NCBI RefSeq assembly: GCF_031143425.1
Contig: NC_090437.1
Location: 846,375,978 to 846,439,977 of the forward strand
DNA: 64,000 bases
DNA from: Pleurodeles waltl
Taxonomy: Eukaryota > Chordata > Amphibia > Caudata > Salamandridae
Direction of reading: 5' to 3'
A model generated the notes under the pieces. It did no database searches, had not been told where the DNA came from, and saw nothing but the letters and a program-made list of their open reading frames with translations. Shown here in pieces: positions 34,870 through 45,445 of this stretch. Position 1 is the first letter of the stretch. Each line of letters begins with the position of its first letter. A program made the position numbers and the translations under genes.

Positions 34870-35340
34870 TTCTATGGCTGTACCCATTGTTTATGAAGGC
34901 TGAGTTCAAATCCTTTATGTGTTAATCCCACTCTAATATGTTTGAGTTTACCTGGCAGCACTGTAAAGCCTGGCTTAATGTTGTGGCATGCTTTACAGGG
35001 TGTGTGTGAAAGCTGTGACTCAAAATGTAAAATCCAAATCAGGAGAATATCATCTATGTAGTGCAAGTATCTCAATAGTATGTAATTACAGGTGGCAAGG
35101 ACATCTTTCTACAGTTGTGTCATGCACGGAATTGCAAACGGGGTGGTCATCCAATCTCTTACAGAGGTACCACTCAGCTGGAGGTATGCTATTTGTGATA
35201 GTGAAATAGTTGTGTCACAATTAAGTTTGTTCATTAGGCTTTGCCATCAGCAACAGGGTTCTGGGCTCCAACGTAATTTTTGCAAGCATGTGCTCAATAC
35301 TTTTCACAACATTGGTGTGGAGTAACTCCTCTTCCATGAT
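34870..35340 (-). pseudogene. Penelope-like reverse-transcriptase remnant
   Basis: The minus strand encodes LRYLHYIDDILLIW near 35075-35035. A Tyr-Ile-Asp-Asp-Ile core followed by an Ile-Trp pair is typical of Penelope-like element reverse transcriptases. Upstream blocks (EWYLCKRLDDHPVCN, near 35180-35140) lie in other frames with stops. No endonuclease domain was identified downstream. An alternative is another telomerase-related RT, but not L1 or Gypsy, whose core differs. Confidence 0.5.
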
Positions 35341-35539
35341 TTGCAATAATGTTTCAGTTAGAAGAGGGCTAATAGCATTATCTTTGTTTAGTAGATCAGT
35401 TGTGTCATGGACATAGCAGAGAGTCTTTCATACATATTGATTCAGAAAGATTTCTACCCAGCCAGAGGTGTTGTCGCTGTGTATACCTGAACCAGAGATA
35501 AGTTGGGCACTCATGGTTGTTCTCTTTGTGTATCTTGGG

Positions 35540-35690
35540 GAGTATGTGGGCCCATATAAAACATTTAAAATGGCTTGACGTAATAACACCAAATTTGCCA
35601 AAAAGATAAAACTTTACTCAGAAAACATGCTTTTTGGGATTTTGTGTAAATCGCTTCAGCCTGCTTTGAAGAAATTAGCATTTTAAGAGG
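35540..35690 (+). repeat. Partial copy of the foldback element
   Basis: ACACCAAATTTGCCAAAAAG and the following ATGCTTTTTGGGATTTTGTG match the right arm of the foldback at 34170-34250. Only one arm is present. Confidence 0.5.
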
Positions 35691-36394
35691 GGCTCAGGTT
35701 AGGCATGAAGTGGTTAACACTCAGGAAAGTTAGGCCCGTGGTATCAAATAATTAAAGAAAATAGGGCCTTCTGATTGACTGATGAAGCCTTTTCTCCCAT
35801 AAGTAATTTCAGTAGTGTGGTATCAGTGGCAGTACCGAGTAATCTGACAGCCTGTCCACAACTCTGAAAAACATTTGTGTGCCTGCCATTACAAGGCATG
35901 GTGGCTCGGTCAATATGTCCTGAAAAGGTTTTTGAGAGGGTCATAAGGACACCCTGACCCCCAGGCACTTATAGGACAGTAACCAAATGGACCACCTCAG
36001 AGAAGTTAAAAATAATTTAGGCCACAAGTTCAGTGTTACTCTCATGGAACCCAGCGTGGCCCTTCAATGAGGTAACATAGGACTCCAGCAGGAAGCACTG
36101 TAGCAGCTTCTACTCCCTGGTAACGAGCACTCTTCCTCAGGGAAGAGAGAGTACCATGTTAACCAAAAAAATGACAAAAAAGGGAGACGAGAATACTGGT
36201 TGGGGATGAAGGTCTCAGGGCTGTGAGCAGTGTGGATTAGGTGTATGCTGGGGGGTGGAGCTCCCTCCGCCAAAACCCATGCGTATATCACAAGACTATA
36301 CACACATCAAAAGGTTGTGCATATTGGTGGTTGGGCATTGGTGTGTGATTTGGTGCAGAGTAGCATGAAGACAAGGCCCTGTAGCCAACACAAT

Positions 36395-36865
36395 GCTGCA
36401 CATGGTCATAGGTCATGTGTAGTGGGGAGCTGGCCGTCCATGCATGAGTCAGGGCCAGGGCCATGGCCTAGCCAGAGGCCAGACCCTCTTGACAACCTCA
36501 TGTTGCACACAGTTGAAGGCCATGTGCAGGAGCGAGTGGTTGCCCACGGAGGGGATTGGGCACAGAACCTCTCCTGCTGTGCATGGCCAAAGGCTGTGTG
36601 TAACAGCAAGCTGTATGTCTGCAGCGGGGCTGGGCATTGTGCCTGGCTTAGGCATCTGTTGCAGTGAACCATCATGCTGCACCCGACCAAAGGTTGTGCA
36701 CAGTTGGCAATTGTGCTGCTAGTGCCGGAGTTGAGTGCAGTACTTGACCAGAGGTCAGGCTCTGTGCCCAAGCCACCACTGCATACGGGACAAACACTGA
36801 ACACAAGTCATGTGCAGGGGGTGTTGGCTGCAGAATGCCCAATGGGGCTGGGTGTATGCTCAAGT
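36395..36865. repeat. Degenerate tandem array, about 95-105 bp units
   Basis: About five units begin TGCTGCACATGG, TGTTGCACACAG, TGTGCATGGCCA, TGCTGCACCCGA and TGCATACGGGAC. Each continues with an AAGG(C/T)(C/T)(A/G)TGTG-like block and a GGGCTGGGCA-like block. Related words (CAACCAAAGGCCGTGCACAG) occur near 61850. It accounts for the 132- and 145-codon open frames here. Confidence 0.6.
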
Positions 36866-37059
36866 ATGAACATAATCAAAAACATCAGAATTTCATTGAA
36901 AAAAAAACACAACAAATAAAGTGGTTAGAGTTAGTTATGGTGATAAGATCTTAGCTTATGTTAAACAACTCCAGTCATTGATATCATCAGTGATGTCATC
37001 AGTTATGTTGTTTGAAATGTCATCAGTGATGTCATCTATAGGAAAGTCCTCCTTTTTGC

Positions 37060-37850
37060 CCTGGTCACCCCCAAACGTTTAGGACAGATACTGATGGTTA
37101 CAGACTGTGACTGTGCCCTGGGTACTGCTAACCAAGCCCAGGGCCAGTGCTCTGTGTAAAATGAATTATTCAAATTAGGCTAAGTATAATTATAATTGGC
37201 TGTTTCAACCTATCTATAAGTCCCTAGTATACGGTAGGGCAAGGGACCCCAGCATAGGTAGTGCACCCATAGGTGTCATTTTAAATGGGGGGGCCTTCCT
37301 TGCTGGCTGCTTTTAAGTTAAAGTTAACCCCAAAGTGAACTTTTGGAATTAAAAGTACTTCAAAAGTCCTAAACTACCTTATTTTTACATATGTCACCCC
37401 TAAGGCGTGTCCTAGGTACCCCCGCTTGCCACCCCAGGAGCAAGGATGAATATGGCAGAGCTGCACTCCACCTCAAATCCCCCCGGGAACAAGACTAGAA
37501 GAAGAAGGACTGCCTTGCTGGAACCCTGGCTTGCACCTGGACACTGCACTCAAAAAGAGTGCACCAGCTGCGCACCTGGGCTTCACCACTAAAAGGACTT
37601 TGCCTGACATCTAAAGCTTGAAGAAGGGACTCCCTACAGGTAAAAAATAGCTGACCAGAGTCCCCTCCATCAAGGCCTGCAGAAACTGACCAGCTGACTA
37701 GTGGCTAGTGGTAATTTTTGGATTTGAGCCAGGTGCATTCTTGGAGTTGAAGTCCCAACCCTCAAAGAGCAACTCAGAGCTTCTGGAACCTTGCGGTGGG
37801 TTGTGGACACCTAAAGAACCTTCAAAGAACTCCTGGAAGAAGATCCAGAA
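37060..37850 (+). repeat. LTR-like fragment
   Basis: It shares with the other LTR-like repeats the CTATAAGTCCCTAGTATA block, the ATGTCACCCCTAAGGC block and a downstream exonic-looking GC-richer part with CTGGCTTGCACCTGG. No terminal TG...CA or internal domain was assigned. Confidence 0.45.
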
Positions 37851-37939
37851 GTTTGAAGAAGTTTGGAGCAACTTTTGAAGAAAGGTCCATAAGTGGACCG
37901 ACCCAATGTTGTGAGTCAAGTCGGCCAACATCTACTACA

Positions 37940-38155
37940 GGCAGACCTGAAGTTTGTTCCCCTCTAGGTTTAGGGTAAGGGATATGTAGTCTTCTCTTTT
38001 TTTGCCTTTGTGAGATAAATGATAGAACATCCCCTAATATGATATATATGATCCTTATGCCAATTTTCCCCTTGTGTGTGAATACAAAGGACATCGCCTT
38101 CGCTCCAGACCTGAAGCTTGTTACCCCTAGGTTTAGGGTAAAGGGTATTTTAATT
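37940..38155 (+). repeat. Direct repeats of about 45 bp, 163 bp apart
   Basis: The block AGACCTGAAGTTTGTTCCCC plus GGTTTAGGGTAA near 37944 recurs near 38107 as AGACCTGAAGCTTGTTACCC plus the same GGTTTAGGGTAA. Confidence 0.7.
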
Positions 38156-38540
38156 GTAATATTTTCGGTGAACAAGGGAAGTGATTATGTTTGGGTGTCA
38201 TATCCAGAGAAGAGGTCCAAAATGGATTTGGTATACTGTATCTAGTTGAAAGAGTCTTCTTGAATACGCAGGGTTTTTCCAGCACTTTTTGACACTAGTG
38301 TTGCAGTGGGTTGCAGTGATTGTCACCTTTGCATGCTCACGTGTGTGTATTTGGACAGAATTCAACATCACTAATGGAGATTCAGTCTAGTCCCTGTGAG
38401 TATTCTGAACTCACCTTATTCCCCTCTTCTTTCCCTATCTAGGTTCTCATAGTTTGACCTTACCTCAGGTAGATCCTGAGCGCATGATGTTGGTTTGCTT
38501 TTAGTAAAAAACAATACCTATTAACTAGGGATCCTGAGCC

Positions 38541-38590
38541 CTGAAGAATGCCCCAGACTGATGTAGGCTCATAGTGAGGGCAGAAACATG
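38541..38590 (+). ncRNA. Hammerhead-ribozyme-like core, Penelope type
   Basis: CTGAAGA at 38541-38547 is followed by TGCCC (38549-38553), a loop, GGGCA (38578-38582) and GAAA (38583-38586). That is the conserved CUGANGA, stem II (5 bp) and GAAA order of hammerheads in Penelope-like elements. The strands of helices I and III were not convincingly paired, so activity is unproven. AATAAAGG follows at about 38668. Confidence 0.45.
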
Positions 38591-38939
38591 ATGGCTTTAT
38601 AGACAGTTAGGGTAATTACTCTCTTCACACTGTCCCACTGTTTTTAATCATACCCATGGACACCATTAATAAAGGTATAGTCTACCACTAGTGCAAGAGG
38701 TATTTTCAGTTCCATCTGGCTCCCCGTGCCTGTCCAGTGATTTTTAGAGAAGAACTCCCTGTTCTGTAGGTCTGCACTGGTGGCTCTGTCCTACCAAGGC
38801 CGGGAGAGGTGGCCATTACAGGATATGCGTGTGAGACCACCTCTTTCATTAAAGGAAATACCACCTCGGATGACCTAGCGTTACAAAATGACACCGGTAT
38901 TAGGTGAACAGCCCTGTTAATTAAAGTAAACTAATTGTG

Positions 38940-40024
38940 CCACCCTTGTTTTTTACTCTGCCACACCATTAGTGAGTGTAAATTTTTCAGAGCTTCTACT
39001 GAATAATGTAGTTCCTTTAAACTGTAGTGTGGTTAGTTTTACGTATCCTTTGCGCATTCGCTTCAGGCTTTAGGCCTTTGTGCACTTTGCCCTGGATGTA
39101 TTTTATTCATTTGCTTGCAGCTTAGAGCCTCTGTGCACTTTGCTCTAAATGCTTTTTATTAGGCTTCGTACTGTTATTTTTCAAATAGCCAGTTCTACGT
39201 TCTTGTTTTTTATTCATATCACACTGTTTAGCCTACTTCAGTACTGGAATTCTCCATAACACATTCCTGTTCACTCTGTGCTTCAGTCAAGGATACAGTC
39301 TGGTACATTGCCGATAGACGTGGTAGGAGTTTAGTCTTTGGCATTCCTGCGTAGGGACATTTTGTGATCACGCTGACATGTTAGTTATAAAATCACTTCC
39401 TTGGCCCAATACACGCAAGAGGGAGATTCCGACCAGGGAACCACAACTAGACACTGACTGCCTCGTTGCAGATGCTGAACCAAGATCACAGGCCTTTGCT
39501 CAGGTATGAGGGCTGATGTCTCCCCAGGGATTCAGAAAGGCAAGTTAGAAGCTTAACATGCTGTGCTCGAAATAGACCAAGCAGAGGGAGAGCAGAAACT
39601 ATTAGACACCATGATAGCTTTGTTCTTATGTTTTACTCTACTGGTGACTATTTCAATCCTACTGTGTTGTATGGTTCTGGTTATTGCGGCTCACGCCTTA
39701 TTATCTAAAATGCAGTCGTTTTATTAAAACATTATATAAAACTTATACTGCCTTAGTCATTTGTATATGAGATCATACTGTGAATGAGAGAGTTGATTTG
39801 GATCTGAGTGACCACGACTTCCCTGAGAAGTTCCAAAGATGTCATGCGCTCGGCTGCCCAATCATCTCTTCCCCTTGGGAGAAATGGGGCACTGCTAGTT
39901 AGCCGGAGGAAAAACCGGATTTAGGGTGACAGAGTTCCTTACACGTGGGTCCGACTGAGTCCCCCACACCGTGATCGATCCTGCTGCCTTGAAATCCAGT
40001 AGTCTCATTTAGGATAATGAGAGC
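38940..40024 (+). repeat. Candidate LTR of an endogenous retrovirus
   Basis: Position and signals suggest an LTR: a TATAAAA box near 39385, an ATTAAA-type polyadenylation signal near 39724, and an end in CA just before a TGG-starting primer-binding-like site near 40034. The 5' border is uncertain and no second copy was matched on the 3' side. Confidence 0.4.
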
Positions 40025-40033
40025 CCACGCGAC

Positions 40034-40052
40034 ATGGTGCTGCCAACGATTG
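40034..40052 (+). promoter_or_regulatory. Possible primer-binding site
   Basis: TGGTGCTGCCAACGATTGG begins with TGG and resembles a Lys-tRNA-type retroviral primer site with changes. It lies 218 bases before the Gag-like start. Confidence 0.35.
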
Positions 40053-40269
40053 GTCTGGCTCTCATTTTTAGGTCCGGCTGACTCTCTCGGTCTCATATAT
40101 ATATTGACTCCTCGGTTCCGTAAGCGGAGACGTCCGCGGGGCTGAGGATTTCCGCCACCACTGGATAGGTACATCCTATTACTTAGTGGTTGGTTGTTCA
40201 AGCTTGAACTTTAAAAGGAAAACCCCGATATTGGTGTGCCTTCTCTGACCTAGTGCTGTTTTTTTACAA

Positions 40270-41838
40270 ATGGCGAATCCTAATGTAGTGAATATAGCAA
40301 TCAATATGCGACAACCGCTCACAGGACATCTGGTGGCACATGGACTGACGGTCCAAGGGGGCCCGGTTACTTTTGTGGTGGACGCCCATGCAGCCTATAG
40401 AACAGAACTTTTTTATTCTTGGGTCGTATTTCCAGCAGTTGATGGGGGTACAAACAGTTTTCACGAATACACTGTTGCGAATATCCCTGGACAATACAGG
40501 GCTTATGCATACTTAGAGATACCTTTATCTTATCAAGAACACCATAATTGGCTTGATGGCGCCCTCCCACACACAGTAGCACAAGTAAGGTTAGGTCCAC
40601 TGAGTAATGATGGTCTGACCTGGCCTTTATTGGCTACTTACACACCATATCCTGCGGTTGCTAACTTGGCAGTGGCTGACGTTCGTCGTTTATGTATAGA
40701 CTTGGCAACTACATACAGAAGACTGGTTCAGTTTGTAATGCAGGCATTAAATACTAATGCAGCGCGTGCTGCTCCGGCGCACCCACAGGCGGTGGTTCCG
40801 GGTATCAATCCGGCCACTGTACACTCAGTTATGGGTAAGGTACCGGCTAAACGTGAGGAAACTCCATTTTGGCTGGCGCAAAAAATTAATACGTTGGAAG
40901 CAGTATTTCCCCATACGGGACCTCAGGATAAACATAGAATATTGACGATGTGTTTGCCGTATGGGATGGTTCCTCCGGTGGACCTTTGTAATACCTGGGG
41001 CACGGTGTTTACCACGCTCTACACTTCGGCACACGGTACACCGACGTTAGCTAATTTACCGGAAGTGCTTAAACAAATTCAAGATGAATATGGGGCTGCC
41101 CCTGCCTTAGATTTGGGCATGCAGTTGATGGGCAATTTTGCCGCGGTTTCTTCTATTATTTTGAGTAATCTCAAGGGAGAGGCAGTAGTGCTAGCAGTGC
41201 GAATGCATCTTCGGGATGTTCCGCAGATTAATCAAGAGCGTGAACTCCCAAGAATAATTGCAGAAACATATTCTAGTATTGGTCGTGATAGCCTAGGGGC
41301 TAGACCACAAAAACTCCAATTACAGGGTAAAAATAATAAAGACAATGCTAAACAACAGCAACCTGAGGGTACTAAAAAGCGCTGGGATAAAAAACAACAG
41401 CAAACACCTAAGAAAGATGGGGGACAGTCTCCGCAACCGGAGACCCCGCAGAATAGGTATAATCTCAGGAATAGGGATAATTTGAAGACGCCTGATAGAT
41501 ATCAATATACTGATACACGCCAATCTCGTTCCTTTCAGGACTCCTCGGACAAGAGATGTGAGAGAGGTGGGCGGTCAGAGCGGAGATCTGAGTACGTGAA
41601 ACTGAGACAGGAATCGCAACGCTCAACGGAGGTTTCTGTTAAACAGGAAGAGAAACCTCTCCAACTAAAACAACAATTTAAAAAGAAGAAGGTGGCAGCA
41701 GTCTCAGTTAGACATGCCACTCAAGAAGAGAGTTCTCTTGACGAACAAGACATGGGCGTTGGCACTGTTAGACAGCGTGGCAGAGGTCACAATAGTTCGC
41801 CGGAGTCTTCTAGAGCATCTGGAGGTGAAAGCAACTGA
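40270..41838 (+). CDS. Endogenous retrovirus Gag-like protein, open over 522 codons
   Basis: Longest plausible intact frame outside the L1. The first 340 residues look globular (QKINTLEAVFPHTGPQDKHR and PYGMVPPVDLCNTWG in a capsid-like region). The C-terminal third is highly basic and Gln/Lys/Arg-rich (NRYNLRNRDNLK), as in retroviral nucleocapsid tails without zinc knuckles. ATG at 40270 is the first in frame after the candidate primer site. The last 40 codons overlap a protease-like frame in a different phase, so the true Gag end may precede 41714. I assign it to a retrovirus from position and the following protease; the virus class is not determined. No envelope is seen. Confidence 0.6.
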   Translation: MANPNVVNIAINMRQPLTGHLVAHGLTVQGGPVTFVVDAHAAYRTELFYSWVVFPAVDGGTNSFHEYTVANIPGQYRAYAYLEIPLSYQEHHNWLDGALPHTVAQVRLGPLSNDGLTWPLLATYTPYPAVANLAVADVRRLCIDLATTYRRLVQFVMQALNTNAARAAPAHPQAVVPGINPATVHSVMGKVPAKREETPFWLAQKINTLEAVFPHTGPQDKHRILTMCLPYGMVPPVDLCNTWGTVFTTLYTSAHGTPTLANLPEVLKQIQDEYGAAPALDLGMQLMGNFAAVSSIILSNLKGEAVVLAVRMHLRDVPQINQERELPRIIAETYSSIGRDSLGARPQKLQLQGKNNKDNAKQQQPEGTKKRWDKKQQQTPKKDGGQSPQPETPQNRYNLRNRDNLKTPDRYQYTDTRQSRSFQDSSDKRCERGGRSERRSEYVKLRQESQRSTEVSVKQEEKPLQLKQQFKKKKVAAVSVRHATQEESSLDEQDMGVGTVRQRGRGHNSSPESSRASGGESN

Positions 41839-42004
41839 TGACTTCATACAAGTCGAAATGGCAGACATGCGTGTCTCTGATCCTGATAGGGTATATAATG
41901 TGACTTTGCAATTAGAAGGGGACATTGACCGCATTGTACACGCCATCTTTTGGGACCATGTGGTAAAATGTCATTTTGCACCAAAATGGAGTTTGATTGT
42001 CTAG
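41714..42004 (+). pseudogene. Retroviral-type aspartic protease remnant
   Basis: It reads ALALLDSVAEVTIVRRSLLE. Retropepsins have Asp-Ser/Thr-Gly at this site; here the third residue is Val, so the active-site Gly is lost. The frame is shifted relative to the Gag-like frame and ends at 42004 with no polymerase following, which implies an internal deletion or decay. It overlaps the 3' end of the Gag-like frame by about 125 bases. Confidence 0.6.
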
Positions 42005-42269
42005 TTATTTTTGGCTGAGCCCTCAGTTTGTAAACTTACCCTGGCTATTTCCAGGAAGGAAAAAAATCCAGATCTGTCAACACCAGAGCAGTACGCGCTC
42101 TATTGGCGACAAAAATGCAAAAAACCAGCACTCTCAAAACAAAGTAATTTATGCATTGTGCTGATATGTTGTGGTTTAACCTTTTGCATTGCAGAGTTCA
42201 ATCCTGAAAACATATTTTTAATATGCTTACAAATACTGTTCCTTTGCAATGTATTGCTGCAGGTTTTCA

Positions 42270-42500
42270 GAGTGTGTTAGGGTGTGGCCCCTTTCCAGGG
42301 CCTTCCAGAGACTTTCCCTGCAACATGCCTCGGCGTGGTTCTGGGCTGGGCCAAGACTCTATAAAAGAGAGCCAGTCCAACTCCCAGTGCTCACTATTCA
42401 GAGGTCCCTGTGCAGAGCAGCAGCTTCTTCCTGAGCTCCTGTCCCGGCGGCCTATTTGGATCTTCCAGTCTTCTGCCCTAATCTTTCATTGGTGATCATT
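42270..42500 (+). promoter_or_regulatory. Promoter-like segment with TATA box
   Basis: GC-richer segment with TCTATAAAAGAGAGCC near 42358-42373, an upstream GAGACTTTCCCTGC, and a following GCTCACTATTCAGAGG start-like region. It may be an LTR of a different retroelement. No transcript can be assigned. Confidence 0.4.
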
Positions 42501-42599
42501 ATTCCAGGCGGTAAGACGGTGGTTGGACTGTCCCGACACCGTTATTTAGAATTTTCATATTCTTGGTTTACATTCTTAAATGAGTAACAGATTACTTGC

Positions 42600-43045
42600 G
42601 CGCTACCATTTCTTGACATTTATATGGTAGTTTACAAATAGGCAAGACGCGCGATTTATTTCATAAAGGTTTGACTTTGTTATTCATTGCGTGCTACCAT
42701 TTCTTGACATTTTACATGGTGGCTTAAGAATCGGCAAAAGAAGCGCGATTCGTTTAATTGTACTTTGATATTGTTAGCTGTTATTCCTTGACATTTACAT
42801 CGTGTTTTACGAATCGGCAAGACGCGTGATTCGATTAATGATGATTTGACTTTGATATTCATTGCGTGCTACCATTTCTTGGTATTTTACATGGTAACAC
42901 TCGAATTGGCAAGATGCACAATTCTCTCCTCGAGTTTAATTCATGTTGTTTATTGTATGCTACTATTCTAAGATATTTATTACGTAATATTCAAGTTGAC
43001 AAGTTATGTGATTTGTTTCCTGAATCCTTATTGTGTTATTTATGG
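42600..43045 (+). repeat. Tandem array, about 86-91 bp units, five copies
   Basis: GCTACCATTTCTTGACATTT-type unit starts lie at about 42600, 42690, 42778, 42864 and 42955. Each has a GGCAAGACGCGCGATT-like block in its middle. Divergence increases toward the 3' end. It sits just downstream of the TATA-bearing segment. Confidence 0.8.
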
Positions 43046-43067
43046 TGCACAATCCTTTTATGGTGTT

Positions 43068-43096
43068 TACTATATATATATATATATATATATATC
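43068..43096. repeat. TA microsatellite
   Basis: Uninterrupted TA run. Confidence 0.9.
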
Positions 43097-43099
43097 TGC

Positions 43100-43780
43100 A
43101 ATATGCGCAATTTGTGTTGTAACATTTTAAGAGTACACAGAAGGCCAGAGTTTCTAGATGCAATATTGTATGGTCCTAGTAAACATTCTCAAAACAGGAT
43201 TTATATGACTGGTTTAAAATTTAGTCAGAATGTTTTTTCTGATTCTCATGTAAAGGAAAGTACTTGAATAAGAAAGTTTTCATTTAATTCATCTTGATTC
43301 CCCTACAGGTATCTGGCCATCTTGAAACTTAATCATTTTAAACTTAACTCTTAGATTGTTCATGTTTTCAGAGTGACTAGGCTTAGAATCATAGTCTAGT
43401 ATTGATTTCAGGAGATATAATTTTCATATTGTGTGTTCTAACCTTTTTCTTACTACAGGTCTCCTTCCCAGCTGTTCCCTTCCTAATCCCCTCTTCCCCT
43501 CTTGAACTCTCTCAGTCTCTGTGATTTATGTATCAGAGTCTTGGAGCTGTTCAGTGGTGGACGTGTTGGGAACGTGCACAGACCCCGAGGATCTGGTGAC
43601 TCTGACAAGATCTTGCACTTTTTATCAGCTTTTTTTGGCCTGGGAAAAAATGGTCAGATAAATCAACTTGACTATGGTGGATTTTGTCTCTGACAATTAG
43701 AGAATTAGGGTCTGTCAGCTCCAGGTATAGCAAGGGACACAGAACAGTACATTCCCTAGTCATTGAACAAACCGGCAAAG
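43100..43780. other. Unassigned sequence
   Basis: No gene recognised. A pyrimidine-rich tract with CAGGTCTCCTTCCC at 43458-43505 is splice-acceptor-like. The downstream text TGGTGACTCTGACAAG is not assignable. Confidence 0.35.
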
Positions 43781-43783
43781 TAA

Positions 43784-44083
43784 GCAATAGAAAACAAACT
43801 CTTTAAGGTCTTAAACGGTTATGCAAATTTTGCATGCAACGCTATTAAAGAGGTTGAATTAACAAAAGCAACTGAGGATGAACAAAATAGAGAAATTTCT
43901 AAGCTAAATGTGATTTCTATGCTTAAATTAGCTGATAAAAATGTAAAACTATACATTGCACTGCTGAATTTAGTGATAAAATTGGGGCTTCATCTGCAGA
44001 CGTCTTCCAAGAACAAAGAGCAGATTCCAGAACTTTCTTCTGCCAAATATGAGGAAAATGCAAATGTAGTCAAAGTTTGAGGT
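43784..44083 (+). other. Lys/Asn-rich open stretch without a start, unknown
   Basis: From a TAA near 43781 to a TGA near 44081 one plus frame is open for about 99 codons with Lys/Asn/Glu-rich composition (LKLADKNVKLYIALLNLVIK). No ATG near its start and no family I recognise. It may be a retroelement coding remnant or chance in AT-rich DNA. Confidence 0.25.
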
Positions 44084-44959
44084 TTGTAGAGAATGCTGGT
44101 TAAGGATACATAGCAGGATCGATGCAAGCCAGACCACTCTGGATTCGGCTGGGTCTCTAGTTTTCAAAATTGTCAAGGGTTTGTAGCATTCTCTAGTTGC
44201 CAGATGACCTAGAGCCCTAAGGGTACAGCAATTCACCATGCCAAGTGAAGGGACATTGGAATTAACCCCCTGTGAGAAATTGGGTTGTTGACTGACTGGG
44301 TCAAGCACCAGCCACAATCTCTTGCAGGGTGAACCACAAAAAGTGACTAAATTAACCTGTGCTCAACCGTGGGTAGCTTGGCACAAAAAACAGCCAGGCT
44401 TAACTTACAGGCATTGTGTAAAGCACTTATGCAGCACACAAACAAAATTAGGTAATTTTTAATAAATTATTTGATGCCAAAATGACAAAAATCCAATCAG
44501 TAGACAGAGAGTTATGAATTGTAAATGCTAGTGTCTAAAAGATCAAAGTGCCAACCCAGAAATCTATTCGCACAAGACAAGGTAAAAGTGAAAAAAGTTT
44601 GCTGACTGCGATGAAGTGTGGTACGGATACAAGAAGAGGTTTCAAGAAGAGGTTACAAGTAGAGGATTGGGCCCGGTCAACACTTACATCCGGACTAAGA
44701 AAAAATGTTGAAAAAGTGTTCTGTGAAGGTAAAGTTGAAGAGGGCAAGGCTGCAAGAGGTATCTAAGGAGGGAGCATCATTGTCGGGAGCCTGGGTTGAA
44801 GTCGTGGTGCAGATTTCTAATTTTGGACCTCTTTATTAGAAGTCACAAATCTCCAGTGTGATGAGGCAGTTGGCTGTAGTCAAATACAGTTCCACAAGGG
44901 TGGATACTGCTTTGCTGAAAGACTGCTGAACAGGATTTGCTGCTGCAGAGAAGAACATA

Positions 44960-45445
44960 ATAAATACAAATTTGGTCAAATCGGGGCCTAGACTTCCACG
45001 GCATTCATAGAATATTTATTATAAAGGCATTTTGTTTCTGAAATTTAATAGCCTTAGATTGGTTCAGGTCACCTTTTTTATTTCTTTTAACAAAAAAATT
45101 CCTTCACTTATAAAAACTTAACTTTTCAAAATTAGGTGCTCCTAAAATAATGGCGGAGTGAAAGTGATAGTGTGGTATTAAAGTGCCAAAGTGTTCTATA
45201 CAATATATACAGGATTTGGTTACAAAAACATAAGAAAAAAGTGAACTTCAATGAGACCCCTTTAGTCCAGGTATCCTGAAGTCACCTTGTATATTTAATC
45301 AACATACAATATAGTCAACGTTTCGACCCTATGTAAAGACATAAATCATTTGTGGGTCATCTTCAGGACTGAACAAATTTGTATTTATTATTTAACTTCC
45401 CAGTTCTTAAGGTTATATGGGTTTGCTTATTTGGTAGAATAATAA
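44960..45445 (-). mobile_element. Penelope-like insertion in the LTR, 15-bp target duplication
   Basis: The 15 bases GCAGAGAAGAACATA occur at 44945-44959 and 45446-45460, flanking 486 bp absent from the other LTR copies. The insert has a perfect 16-bp inverted repeat near both ends (44959-44974 and 45374-45389) and a hammerhead-like core on the minus strand. Terminal structure and ribozyme together suggest a truncated Penelope-like element. No coding frame is present. Confidence 0.65.
45314..45369 (-). ncRNA. Hammerhead-ribozyme-like core inside the Penelope-like insertion
   Basis: Minus strand: CTGAAGA (45366-45360), GACCC, a 24-nt loop, GGGTC, GAAA (45324-45321), then CGTTGAC. Stem II pairs for 5 bp. 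The core fits CUGANGA...GAAA. Helices I and III are not clearly formed, so it may be inactive. Confidence 0.5.

Noticed and set aside
36230..36804. 145- and 132-codon open frames with many Cys/His
   Set aside because: They overlap on opposite strands within a degenerate minisatellite.
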